From Peronospora farinosa (taxonomy: Eukaryota; Oomycota; Peronosporomycetes; Peronosporales; Peronosporaceae), in contig CANTFK010000692.1 of the NCBI GenBank assembly GCA_947646735.1, forward strand, positions 124,001-188,000: 64,000 nucleotides of DNA. The letters run 5' to 3'. Of this stretch, positions 1-10,518 are shown one piece after another. The notes below the pieces were generated by a model, which saw nothing but the letters and a program-made list of their open reading frames with translations, was not told the DNA's origin and did not search any database. The position numbers and the translations under genes are program-made. Positions within the stretch are counted from its first letter, which is position 1; each line of letters opens with the position of its first letter.

Positions 1-318
1 AAAGTGGAGGAGATGTTAAACTAGGACGCTCGCCAGGTTGGAATCTGGTACGAGCCGAGCGTTCTAAGCTCTGCATTGATGCATAAGTTGAAGGCAGAAG
101 GACAGATCAAGATGGTAATACACGGATCGAGCCGATCATTAATACATGTGATTTGGATTTTATGCATTCAATAGCGAGTTTAAGAAAAGTTGATGAATTT
201 GCTCGATCGCCTAAGCAGATGGAGATCGACCTAGCGCCAGGCGAATCAGAAGGGTATTTAAAATATCATACCCCATGAAAGTGATTCAAGCAGGCCAAGA
301 CAGTGGGAAAGATCAACA

Positions 319-804
319 ATGAGAAGGCTAATATGCTATTTTAATTTTGGAGCCGAAGTCTCGATCGTCGATACCACTTTTGCTCGTAAGGTAGGATGTG
401 TCATTGACGAGAGCCAAAGGAAAGAATGTATTAGAATTGGTGAGAACACGTATATGACGGAAGGACGTACCAAGATCAAGATCACATTAACCGGATCACT
501 AGTATATTATTTTGATATCTGGGTGGGTGATTAAGTTGGCCAAGAAGCGATCTTGGGTATGGATTTTATGGTCCCAGATGAAATTCGCTTGGATCTGGCA
601 GATGAAACTCTTTATTTACCATATGAAGCCAAAATTCACTTGGCTGGGCGAAGAACGACGTATCGATCGATTATGCAGCCAATCACGATTAATGATAAAC
701 ATGTAGTGATTCCAGTAGGCGGATCAACAGAAATAAAGATTGGTAGTGGATCCACGGAAGCTAAGCTTTGGGTAAGACGAGATCAAAAACGATACCGACT
801 TTGA
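319..804 (+). pseudogene. Element A protease remnant
   Basis: Two ORFs in the same frame (319-534 and 553-804) are separated by one TAA at 532-534 where a glutamine codon is expected from the surrounding protein. The fold is a pepsin-like retroviral protease: a GAEVSIVD stretch at the start and an AILGMDFMVP stretch in the middle. The catalytic D-T-G triad has decayed to N-F-G, so the enzyme would be dead even without the stop. The family enzyme processes Gag-Pol in the particle. Confidence 0.75.
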
Positions 805-1553
805 CCACCGGATCGGGCCGGATATAATATTTGCAGCTGTCCAATCTAGTGAATTGAGAAGTAAAATTAAATAACGGATCTTCGTTAGGCTAATGGATGA
901 CTATAGATATGATACTTCGATCACAAGGGTACGTCTTGGTTGAATCGCGCCGTTATAATGAGTGGCAGACTCTGGCCTATAAAGCAATTACAAATCGGAA
1001 GGAAGAGTTCCCGAAGGAGCAGACAGGACCGTTGCTTGATCACCCATCGTATCCTACGCCATCTAAGATATTAACCCGTCCAAGAAAAGAAGAGATCGAA
1101 GAGATTACGAGCGCTGACGAGATCTCACCGCAAACTTGCGACACGACGATCCACGACGGCAAAACTAAAGGTCAGATTGATGACTAAAATCACTTGGACA
1201 GGGACGATTATCATTCGGTAGAAGTGCCTTTTTTAATCAATACGGACACAGTCGAGAAGAGTGCGACCACCGATATTGAAGGAAAGGATTAGAAACAAGA
1301 TCGATCTGGTGAGATGATCGATGATCTAAGGACGATTTCGATTAACAAGAAAAATCAAGATACATCGGATCAAGAACAGAAAAAGACAGACCAAGAAGGC
1401 AACAAAGCCACCACAGTTGTGATCGATGAGATACCAATACCAACATAAGATGCATTGCCCAAAGATTCGGTATATGTTCATGAAAGCGGTGAGCTGTTCG
1501 CAGAAGACGTAGATTAACATAAAGCGATTTTTCCAGAGATTGTTACGCAAACA
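805..1553 (+). pseudogene. Element A protease-RT linker remnant
   Basis: A 96-residue ORF at 897-1187 (SRRYNEWQTLAYKA near its start) is the hydrophilic spacer between protease and reverse transcriptase in this oomycete family. From 1188 to 1553 only short interrupted frames rich in D, E, K and T follow; nothing else is recognised there. Unlike B, C and D, no tandem repeat is visible in this linker. Confidence 0.5.
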
Positions 1554-2340
1554 GTGGAAGTTGCTATCGAGGATATTCAAGTTAAAGATCCTGAAATACC
1601 GCTGACAGAAGATCAAGAGAAGTTAAGACAATTGATTTGGAAGAAACGCCACTTGCTCATCGGGAAAGGCAATGCCTTACCCTCGCGGCGCGTAGAGCGG
1701 TTTGTGATATTGATGTTGGAGGAGCAAACCCGATCGCGCAAAGAGTACGGCCGGTGGCACCCAATTTTCGGGAAAAATTAGCAGATCTGATCAAGGGGTT
1801 ATTATCTGCCAGGATTATTCGACAATCGACATCACCATGGGCTTCGCCAATCGTGGTGAATATTAAGAAGAATGGCGAAGACATTAGATTATGTATCGAT
1901 TATCGTAGGGTGAACCAGTTGACCCGATTGATGGTATATCCTATGCCACTGATCAGTAAATTACTGCAAGACATGGATAAAGCTATGTGGTACTGTTCTC
2001 TGGATATGGCGAGCGAGTGGATTTTGGGTGGTTGAGATGACGGAACTAGCTAGGTGTATTTCTGCAACGATCACACACTGGATTATATGAATGGTTGCGT
2101 ATCCATTTTGGCTTAAAGAATGCTCCTCAGATTTACCAACGATTAATTGACAATGCCTTATATGAGTGGTACAAATCCTGATTTGATCACTACTGAATTG
2201 TCAAGACCGATCGGCGTGTTCACCGAAGGTGAATCGGATACTGATCTAAGACCATCAGTGAGATATCGATGATATATTGATACCCTCCACTTCGTGGAAC
2301 ACTCTGTATATAAAGTGGAACGATTGTTGGATGCAAAAAA
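1554..2340 (+). pseudogene. Element A reverse transcriptase remnant
   Basis: The ORF at 1637-2035 carries the fingers motif ending in LCIDYRRVNQLT and the SLDMAS motif. After a frameshift, 2090-2180 encodes the palm stretch around FGLKNAPQIYQ. A degenerate catalytic box reading D-I-D-D-I-L-I (Y changed to D) lies near 2258-2280. Several stops separate the blocks. The enzyme copies the element RNA into DNA; this copy cannot. Confidence 0.75.
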
Positions 2341-3115
2341 TAAGTAGAATTTATTGATCAGTGTGGTTAAACGTTTCTATGGACGTCGTAAAATGGATTA
2401 CCTGGGTTATCAGGTCTCGCTTGCAGATTGGTAGCTCATCCAAAAGATTTGAGATCGCTTGTGAATATTCCGTTTCCTTAAATTTTGCGATCGATGCAAT
2501 ATTATTAGGAATTTTAAATTACTACAGTCAGTTTATCGAAGACTTTACGATTTTTGCGTCGGTGCTTTATGAGCTACGGGAAGCAGATTTTCATAAGATC
2601 AGCCGTGCTAGCGACGCTCAGATGTCCATTACTGATGTTGGACCGATATGCGATCCACTTTGAAAGTTGGGGACGATCACGATCTGGATGCTGATACCGG
2701 AGATGATCAAGATCTCGAGGGCAGGATTCGATGGGATAGAGCTATAATCGCATTTCCCCTGTTAAAGCTAAAATAGCTGCAACGCCGATCTTGAACCATT
2801 TTGATCCGGATCGACCTCCTGTGATCGTGGTATATGCCAGCAAGTGGACGATATCGGCTGCATTACTACAAGAACATGACGGAATTTTTTGGCCTGTTAC
2901 TTCCTCTAGTCGTACGTTGAAGCCGAAGTTAACTACCGAATGGTGGAGAAAAAGGTCTTGGCCCTCCTTCGAATACTGGATATTTGCTACACGATGCTCG
3001 TTTCACGCAAGATCATCGTGCTTACGCGATATTCAACGCTGGCTTGGCTGTTACAATCTTCTGGTCTCAACGGGGATTAGGAAGATAGGTGCACTCCTTT
3101 CAAACTAAATACTAG
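2341..3115 (+). pseudogene. Element A RT connection and first RNase H remnant
   Basis: The ORF at 2361-2663 contains the RT thumb/connection block (ILNYYSQFIEDFTIFA). The ORF at 2791-3108 starts the Ty3-type RNase H domain: PPVIVVYASKWTISAALLQEHDG, where the first catalytic Asp has become Tyr-Ala-Ser context, followed by VTSSSRTL. Frames are broken between and after these blocks. Confidence 0.65.
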
Positions 3116-3890
3116 AAATTATCCGAAGTGAGAAGGGCGAAGACGAGACATCGAGTACACTGGCTGCGAGTATAACCACCCGTGAAGAAGTAAACGAAGT
3201 GCTGATTGCGATCGCTCCACGTAAACAGCCAAGGCATGCGATAAGATTGCCGCCGCCTACGGTGGAGGAAAATGAAAGTCTTTTGGTCGTCAGTTTCTAT
3301 AAATCGGCCAGGGTAAAGAAGAAGGCAGCGGAGCGTACAGTGCAATCGTATAGAAATTGCCGGAATAGACGATCGTGGCTACCGCTTTTGACTTTGCTAT
3401 CGTCTTACCGTGAACGAAGCAGAATAGAGATGGTTACTCCTCGGCTTCGACTTATTAGCGGACCAGACTAGGGGACACGTTATTATTTGCGGCGATTCAA
3501 TCTAGTGATCCGACAGATGCTGGGCGAAATTATTGCAAGGATTCTAGTTTGCAGATGTTACGACATAGAAAAATGGAGAGGCTTCGATGGTGGCCGACCC
3601 ACGAGTTCCTACATACAAAACGAGATTGGAATCAAAGTGCAGATCGATTGGCGAGCACAGCATTGCAACAAGAAAAAGGTACGTTAATTACGTCGGATGA
3701 AGACTTGCAAGAGTTGATGTCAGTGAACTGGTTGGGTGAACTGTTGACGCCAATATGTGTTGATCGGGTCGTCAAAATGACCGCGATTACCAGATCAGCG
3801 GTTCGAAGACGGCAACAACCGAATTCCATGCAGAAAGACATGGTACAGCAAATTCGTCTTGAGCGAATAATACAAGCACAAGAGGAAGAA
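3116..3890 (+). pseudogene. Element A second RNase H-like domain
   Basis: Downstream of the Ty3-type RNase H a second RNase H-like module is spread over three frames. 3199-3471 has the opening strand LLVVSFYKSARVK (D-G expected, Y-K present). 3487-3687 has a degraded helix with NLVIRQMLGEI. 3549-3896 has the closing EFLHTKRDWNQSADRLASTAL block, typical of cellular or archaeal-type RNase HI. Dual RNase H layouts are known in some plant and oomycete Ty3/Gypsy lineages. All frames are broken. Confidence 0.6.
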
Positions 3891-5140
3891 ATTTGAATCG
3901 CTAAGTTAAAAGAGTATCTTATCGGGAACGTAAGGTGAAACTATGTGCTTGGATCGCGCCGGATTATGAAGTGGACGAAAGTAAACTGTTATTTTTCTGC
4001 CCCAAGTCGACCGATGACGCTGAAGGGCGTGAGAAACCGTTACGTTTGGTCGTACCAGAACTCTTGCAGCAGAATTTCCTACATCACTATCATACAAGTT
4101 TAATAGGTGGACATCAAGGAGTCGGTAAGACCTACCAAAGAATTCGATCGAATTTCCATTGGAGAGGGTTATACCGGAGTGTCGAACGCTACAATGGAAA
4201 TTTGTTGACTGCTCAACCGGAAAAGGGCGTCCCACGATCCGCGGTAAATTTTCGGGGAATGTACAAGCAACATATTCGTTTCAAATAATTGCTATGGATC
4301 ATATTCTTCGCTACCAAGGTCGTTTACAGGAAATACGGAACTATTTCTGTGGGTGGATATTTTTCTTTTCTTCGGTTATGTGTTCGCGAAGGCAATTTCG
4401 TCTAGAACTGCGCAGACAATCGCTGAAAATAATGAGGAATGCGTCTTTCAGAGTTCGGTGCGAGCGAAGCGATCCGTCACGATAGAGAACCTGGGTTCAT
4501 GTCAGATTTGTTTCGAGCATTCAATCGGATCGCAGGACAGAAACAGCGCGCTACTATGGCATATCGACCCCAAGCAAATGAATTGGCGGAGATAATGGTA
4601 CAAATATTGACGCGAGCCTTGAAGATGTATGTAACAGACGTAGATCAAAGGAATTGGGATGAATACGCGGAGAGATTAGCATTTGCGCTTAATATCGCCC
4701 AAGATCGCGTCCGAGGAGACACCCCATTGTACTTAATTTACGGCTGGGATCCGCGATCGACATTGGAAGCAACCATACCATTGGGAAGCACGAAACGACG
4801 TAATTCGGAGACACGGAGATGGCGGTATCATGTAAAAAGCCAATATCAACGTGCAAGAGCTGTAGTGAATGATCGGCTCAAAACCGCGATCCAAGATCGG
4901 AACGAACAGCATAATGCTGATCCAGATTACTTGGAATCGAAAAGGAGTCACAAGTATTGCTTTATTTAGCTCGAGTGAAAGATGGATACGCCCAATAATT
5001 AGCTCACATGTGGCATGGACCTTTTAGAATTGCAGAATTATGTGGAGAACACGTCGTACGTTTGAAGTTTGCGGGTACGCCGTATCGATTTTCCCCAGTG
5101 GTGCATATCGCGAACTTGAAACGAGTGAAAAAGTTCCGAA
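3891..5140 (+). pseudogene. Element A integrase remnant, cut by a family-B LTR
   Basis: The ORF at 3935-4288 has the zinc-binding head (FLHHYHTSLIGGHQGVGKTYQ) but loses frame before the C-x2-C pair. The ORF at 4439-4969 covers the core with RHDREPGFMSDLF (second Asp) and YRPQANELAE (Glu region). 4970-5140 continues in broken frame through the C-terminal block HGPFRIAELCGEH and ends VKKF. The next residues of this family (PDRPKH) are found at 53309 on the opposite strand. The site where B entered is exactly between them. Confidence 0.75.
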
Positions 5141-5459
5141 TGTAATGGGGCAACATGTTACATAAGTAGTTATAGGGATAACACATAATTACATAAGTAG
5201 GCATAGGGCAGTATCCGATTAGCGGATACTGCGCGTCATTTTATTATTGGTTCATTATTGGGGTGCCAGACCCAATAATTAGCCAATAATAAATTGACTT
5301 CCATATTGAGTGGTTCCCACGAGCTAGGGAACATATTCGCACTTACTGCGAATCAAAACTAAAACAAAAATAAAACAGAGGTATATTTACGAGTTAATTA
5401 AGAGCGCTTCCTCAACGCCCTTTTAGTGTAAGACGGTAACGGGTCCTTAGCCCGTTACA
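5141..5459 (+). repeat. 5' LTR of family-B element
   Basis: A 319-bp direct repeat of 12103-12646, bounded by TG and CA. It holds one copy of the 75-bp TGTAATGGG unit that is present four times in the 3' LTR and twice in the inverted copy at 53310-53702. Its last 24 bp form an inverted repeat, GTAACGGG against CCCGTTAC. The left flank is the integrase of element A. Confidence 0.9.
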
Positions 5460-5460
5460 C

Positions 5461-5480
5461 CTGGTAGCACTTCGTAGTCC
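5461..5480 (+). other. Candidate primer-binding site, family B
   Basis: TGGTAGCACTTCG starts two bases after the LTR. The same TGGTAGCA core follows the 5' LTRs of families C and D. Its complement ends UGCUACCA, as in many eukaryotic initiator tRNA-Met 3' ends. The tRNA assignment is an inference, because the match beyond eight bases was not checked. Confidence 0.5.
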
Positions 5481-5500
5481 TTCCAATGACCAGATTCGAG

Positions 5501-6526
5501 ATGAACATGGGCGAGTCTTCGGTGGCTCCAGCGGTCTCGCTGGAGCATTTTGATTTTTCACATCTCACCTCGGTGGAGTGGCAGGCACTGCATTGCCTCG
5601 CGGCGGTGTCGGGTGAAACTATTGTGACGTCGCTTCTGAGCACAGCGACGTCCGATGATTAGCGTGCCGCCATCCAATACTTTATGGTGCGCGAGCTCGC
5701 CGAAGCGAATCGGCGAGTATTGACTCCCTCGCGCACTTCGCACCATGATGCTATCAAGATGGAGACGCCAACGTACTCCGGTGATGGTCCGGATCGTCTC
5801 CCCCTTAATCGCTGGTTTCGCGAGGTGGATATTGCAATAGCGTCAAGATTAATTGACGCTCCGACGGCCAAGGTCAATTTCCTGTTGTCTCGCCTTGCCG
5901 GCAAAGCCAAGGAATGGGCTCTCGGAAAGCTTGTCGTAGATGAGTCGGCGTTTCCTACGCTGGACGATATCCAGCGTGACTTACGACTGGCTTTCGAGCC
6001 TCCTCAAGATGAATCTCGCTTGCGTGCATATTTCTTCTCACTCCGACAGGGCAAGCTGTCGATGCGTGAATACGTGCAGAAGGCACGTCATCTTGCTTCG
6101 TGCATTATCACGCACTCAATTGGCATGGCTTCACAAGTCCATGTCTTTATTTTTGGTATGCAAGAGAGCATGACGCGTTACTGCCTCACACGTGCTGAAT
6201 TAAAGTCCCTCGATGAGGCATTTGCCCTCGCGCTTCGTGAGGATTACACTGTCGCGTCGTCGTACCTGCTCGCAGCGTCACAACATTCCCGGACGTCTGG
6301 CCCAGAGCCAATGGAAATTGATGCAATTGAGTCCTCTCGTGGTCGCGGCAAATCATTAAGCCGCGACATTCGTAATCCTAACACTATGAAGTGTTTTCGT
6401 TGTGGCAAGACAGGCCATCGTGCGGCTGTCTGTCGTGCACCTGCGCCGGTGACTATGAACACAGCTGTCTCACGGGGAGACGCTGTGTCGTCGGTGGTCC
6501 CGCCAAAAAACGAGCGGTCCCAGTAG
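5501..6526 (+). pseudogene. gag: Family-B Gag with one internal stop
   Basis: The frame from ATG 5501 to TAG 6524 has 341 codons and is open except for one TAG at 5660-5662. It has the Ty3 Gag capsid layout: a helical region with [21 protein letters not shown] and an HLASCI segment, then a CCHC zinc knuckle ([14 protein letters not shown], about residues 298-311) that binds the genomic RNA. The last codons carry the -1 frameshift signal into pol. With one suppressible stop this gag is nearly intact. Confidence 0.8.
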
Positions 6527-6542
6527 GCGTGGGGCGTCCTAC
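6505..6542 (+). promoter_or_regulatory. -1 ribosomal frameshift signal, family B gag-pol
   Basis: The heptamer AAAAAAC at 6505-6511 sits in the gag frame as A_AAA_AAC, the classical slippery arrangement. Eleven bases later a hairpin (GTAGG paired with CCTAC, arms about 6523-6542) overlaps the gag TAG at 6524. Slipping back one base leads straight into the protease frame. The same heptamer, frame and hairpin occur in the second B copy (56632) and in family D. Confidence 0.7.
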
Positions 6543-7206
6543 AGGCAGGGATGGAGCCCCGAGTACTCAGGTGGCAGCTCGGGCTCCTAGCCCCAAAGTG
6601 ATTCATACCCACTTCAATGCCACCACCATGCGCGATGATTCGAGACTAATTATTATCAGTCTCATCGTTGCTGGAGTGAAGCGACCACTCCGAGCGTTGT
6701 TGGATTCTGGCGCTTCCAAAAACTTCTTTCGTGCATCCTGTTTGTCCCTTCTCCCGTCGACTGTCACGGTTCGAAAAGGTCCAGGTGACATCGTTGTCAA
6801 ACTTGCCGATGGACAACCAAAACGTGTCCCGCGTAAAACAGTGGTTTTACCGTACACTTTCGACTGTTTCCAGAGCAACGACGAATTGTTGGTGTACGAG
6901 ATGAATTATGCATTTGATTGCATACTTGGGATACCGTGGCTGTCACGGTATCAGCCGAAGATAGATTGGCTATCTCGGTCCGTCAAACGACGAAGCGGTT
7001 ATGACGTCAGTGAAGTGTTTACTCATTTGCTGGTCGCTTCATCCGATTGGCCTCACGTCAGGGTCGTGAACGAACTCGCCACGACTAGTAGTCAACACAG
7101 AGAGAGCGATGGCCCTCTGTGCGCAGTATGTTCCGTTACACTGACGGAGACACACAACGAGGCGGTCGAACAGCGGTTCCCGCACACACAGACATCGGTC
7201 GAATAG
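6512..7206 (+). CDS. Family-B protease (pol N-terminus)
   Basis: Open pol frame (-1 relative to gag) with LLDSGAS as the catalytic motif and [10 protein letters not shown] as the second flap/core motif. It belongs to the retroviral aspartyl protease family that cuts Gag-Pol. The frame stays open into the tandem-repeat linker and ends at TAG 7204, where the second B copy has a sense codon (CAG/CAA context), so this stop is a copy-specific lesion. Confidence 0.75.
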
Positions 7207-7560
7207 GGGTTCCCGATTCTCTACGAGGCGGTCGAGCAGGGGCTCCCGCATAAAAGCACATCGGACGAGCAGAGGCTCCCGATCAATTTCAAGGCGGTCG
7301 AGCTGGGGCTCCCGCATACAAGCACATCGGACGAGCAGAGGCTCCCGATCAATTTCGAGGCGGTCGAGCAGGGGCTCCCGCATACAAGCACATCGGACGA
7401 GCAGAGGCTCCCGATAAATATCGAGGCGGTCGAGCAGGGGCTCCTGCGTACGAGTAAATCTGACGAGCAGCGGCTCCCGATCAATATCAAGGCGGTCGAG
7501 CAGGGGCTCCGGCAAAAAAGTGAGGCGGTCGAAGACGAGCTCCCGCTTTTGATTTACGAG
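7141..7560 (+). repeat. 66-bp in-frame tandem repeat, family-B PR-RT linker
   Basis: About six imperfect units of roughly 66 bp (22 codons) encode EAVEQGLPHTSTSDEQRLPI-type blocks. The period is a multiple of three and the frame is kept apart from the TAG at 7204. The inverted copy has an independent, longer version at 57240-57730. The unit is unrelated in sequence to the linker repeats of families C and D. Confidence 0.85.
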
Positions 7561-8142
7561 AATGGGCGGACTACGGATCCGCATGAGACCGACGTGGTGG
7601 AGACAGAGCTCCCACGTCTAGAGGGGGGGTACATCATCCTCTTGTGATAGCGACGTGCCAGTATCGAGCAGGGGCTCGAGACGCAAGAGAAAACGCAAGA
7701 AAGGAGCACGCCGATCACCGAGACGACGACATTTACGCCGAAAAGCTGATGCAGATGATTCCGTAGCGACGGAATCCGTATGCGCGCTTGAATATGTGGA
7801 GGGTTCCCCACATCGTGGCCGCTACATGAGGTAGCGAGCCCACTGTGCACTGCTGCAGAGATCACATCTCTGTCAGACCTTACATGGAAAGACTTCCTTC
7901 ATGACCTCAAGTCCGGCGACATCGAGAAAGTATGCATCGTTTCAGCCACCGAAGCATCCAGTGAAGAAGTTCTGGAGGCTCGCCCGAAGAGCGCCGAGCA
8001 TAAAACAGTGCGCAAATAACGCTTCGCGGCACAGTCTTGGGATGCTCTTCGTGCTTCAGGCAACCCTGTATACGATATCGCCCGTGAGTACGCCGATATT
8101 TTCCCGGAGAAAATTTCAGCTGAGCTTCCGGCGGATCGTGGT
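7561..8142 (+). pseudogene. Family-B linker to RT N-terminus, interrupted
   Basis: The linker passes through a basic stretch (RRKRKRKKGARR in the sister copy) and then the conserved approach to RT, readable as YADIFPEKISAELPADRG just before 8143. The frame is broken by a TAA near 8018 and by a one-base change before 8143. No separate gene is seen here. Confidence 0.5.
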
Positions 8143-8954
8143 GTGTGGCACGAGATAGATCTCGTGCCAGGATCGAAATACTGCGTGACAAGGCAGTGGC
8201 CGTTACCGCGCGACCAAGTCATCGCTATTGATGAATTTTTCGAGGGTCGCCGCAAGGCTGGCCATGTCCGCGAGAGTATCTCGCCACATTCGAGTCCGAC
8301 TTTCTGTGTGAAGAAAGCCACCGGTGGTTGGCGCATTGTGCACGCCTTCAACAAGCTGAATGAAGCCACAATTCCGGCTCAAACGACTATCTCTCGAAAA
8401 GACATGGTATTAAATACCATGTCCGGGAGCGAGATCTACAGCGCCATAGATCTGACAGACGGTTTCTATCAGATCCTCATGAGGGACAGTGACATTCCGT
8501 TCACTGCGGTCAGCCCCCCAAGCGGGATGCTTTGGGAGTGGTTAGTCATGCCACAAGGTCTTAAGAATGCTCCATCTACGTTCAATTGGATGGTGACATA
8601 AGTACTTCGCCCACTTCGCGACTTTGCACCGAGCTACTTTGACGACATTTTTGTTCATATCCGCGCTGAGCAAAAGCTCAGCGCTACGTAAGCACACCTT
8701 CGACACTTAATGCAGGTGTTTCAAGTCATTCTCGAGAATAAATTGAATGCGAATTTGAAGAAATGTGTCTTCTGCGCTCCCGAGATTCCAGTACTCGGTT
8801 GTTACGTCAGCAAGGAAGGTGTCCGCGCTGATCCTGAGAAGATCTCATCGATCTGTTCCTGGCCAACGCTCAGGAACCAAACTGAATTACGTCAATGGCT
8901 CGGTCTGGCGAATTACTTGCATAAGTATACGAAGAACTATGCTGAGCTAATTCA
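8143..8954 (+). pseudogene. Family-B reverse transcriptase with stops
   Basis: Starts in HEIDLVPGSKY and runs through WRIVHAFNKLN, the SAIDLTDGFYQ block (first catalytic Asp) and LWEWLVMPQGLKNAPSTF. TAA at 8599-8601 replaces a Gln codon that is CAA in the copy at 58.8 kb. The catalytic box YFDD follows at about 8637-8648, so both Asp are present. A second TAA at 8689 is shared with the other copy. The 8710 ORF resumes with LNANLKKCVF and the thumb. Confidence 0.8.
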
Positions 8955-9034
8955 GGGGCATTACAAGCCTGGAAAGAATAAAATTCTCGCTGACGCGCTT
9001 TCTCGTCGTCCTGATTTACGATCCTCGGCGTGAT
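8955..9034 (+). pseudogene. RNase H deletion scar in family B
   Basis: The frame jumps from the RT thumb (YAELIQ) straight into the end of RNase H (HYKPGKNKILADALSRRPD). The copy at 59155-59620 keeps the intervening RNase H core, so roughly 0.4 kb has been deleted here. No first or second RNase H carboxylate remains in this element. Confidence 0.8.
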
Positions 9035-10518
9035 ATGGGTCATCAAACGGAGTATGTTGATGACGACGAAGATATCTGTGTGTGTTGTATTGGGCTGGGA
9101 CTTAATGCGATGATTTCGACCCCCGTGCTTTCGATCCGAACTCAGATCGCTGAATTCTACGCGAATGATTCGTTCTATGCAGGAATCATCAATTATCTCA
9201 AGGAACCGAGCGAAAATTCACTCGCGAAGTTGACGAAATCGACACGCGACAATATCAAGCGTTACGCGCTTGACGGTCCGCTGCTAAGGTACACGATGAA
9301 CGTCTTTGATTCCCTGCGTGTCGTCATCCTTGCTGATGACGACCTTCGAGCCCGATTGGTTCATGAATTTCACGAAAGCCCAGCTGGCGGACACCTGGGT
9401 CGCGAGAAGACGTTTGCAGCTATTTATCGCGTATTTTTTCTGGCCGCGAATGTATAAATACATCCAAAAATGGGTGCGCTCCTGTGAAACCTGTCAGGGT
9501 GTGAAGCCCGCGCCGTCCTCACAAGCCCCATTGCGTCCGCTTCCGATTGCTACGGAAGCCTGGCGCTCGGTCAGCATGGATTTTATCTTTGGCCTTCCAC
9601 CGGATGAACAGAAAGCACGGGCGTATTGGTTCTAGTGGATCGATTCAGCAAAATGGTGCATTTTGCTCCGGTCTCCGCCAACATTACGGCGGATACGACA
9701 GAGAAGATCTTCATTGATCTTATCTTTAGGCATCACGGCTTGCCAGAATCTATTGTTTCGGACCGTGACCCGCGTTTCACTTCGGTTTTCTGGGACGAAT
9801 TATTCCAGCTATTAGCACGCGGTTGCTTATGTCTACGGCGGCCCATCCAGAGACGGATGGGCAAACGGAGCGTGTGAACAGAGTGCTAGAAGATGTCTTG
9901 CGCAGTTATGCAACATCGTTCTCGTCATGGAGTTCATTTCTTCCACTTGCAGAGTTTGCAATCAATAATGCTGTCCATGCGTCAACCGGGTTGACGCCCT
10001 TTTTCGTTAACAACGCGAGGCATCCTCGCGTTCCGGCGCTACTTGCTCTCTCAGCTTCAGATCACCCTGTTTCTAAGCTTGGTGGGGGAGTATCTACGGA
10101 TGGAATTGCGCCGAAACTATTGATGATTGATTACGATGCGCATAAGGTTGCTGCCGTTGCACCTAATACTGGTAATTTCGTGACCAACGGCATATCGACT
10201 CCTGACGCGATGCTTTCCATCGCGTCTCTCGTTGCCAATTTTGCTCCAAAAGAGAATACGTGGCCTGTAAGTTCGGCTGCAGTAACCGAATTTCTACTAT
10301 TACGACAAGGAATTACGCGTTTTGTGCGGGATGCATTACAAGAGGAAGTCGACAAGCAAAAGGAGAATGCAGACAGAAGACGTCGAAAGAATATGTTGAT
10401 ATTTCGAGAAGGTGAAAGAGTATTGTTATCAACAAGTGGATTACCGAACACCTCAGTGACGAATTTGGGCGCTAACAAGTTAGCTCCAAGATATATTGGC
10501 CCATTTCGGGTTGTATAG
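9035..10518 (+). pseudogene. Family-B integrase, frameshifted
   Basis: Three overlapping frames (9035-9457, 9306-9635/9626-9877, 9823-10518) make one integrase. It has an HHCC head (HEFHESPAGGHLGREKTF, then CETCQ), a D-D-E core (SMDFIFGLP; SDRDPRFTS; RVNRVLED) and a C-terminal block ending RYIGPFRVV. Frameshifts lie near 9450, 9630 and 9815; the last is one missing G compared with the other copy. TAG 10516-10518 occurs at the same codon in both B copies. Confidence 0.8.

Larger units (their letters stand above)
1..5140 (+). mobile_element. Decayed Ty3/Gypsy element A, protease to integrase
   Basis: A chain of broken reading frames on the plus strand gives, in order, a retroviral-type protease, a linker, reverse transcriptase, RNase H, a second RNase H-like domain and integrase. 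No LTR is seen at the left, so the 5' part including gag lies outside the window or is lost. At 5140 the integrase C-terminus stops exactly where a family-B LTR begins. The missing chromodomain end is found on the minus strand at 52982-53309. Bases 1-318 hold no readable frame. The many stops and frameshifts show an old, inactive copy. Confidence 0.85.

Noticed and set aside
897..1187. Stand-alone small protein gene
   Set aside because: Matches the protease-RT linker of the A family in position and character.
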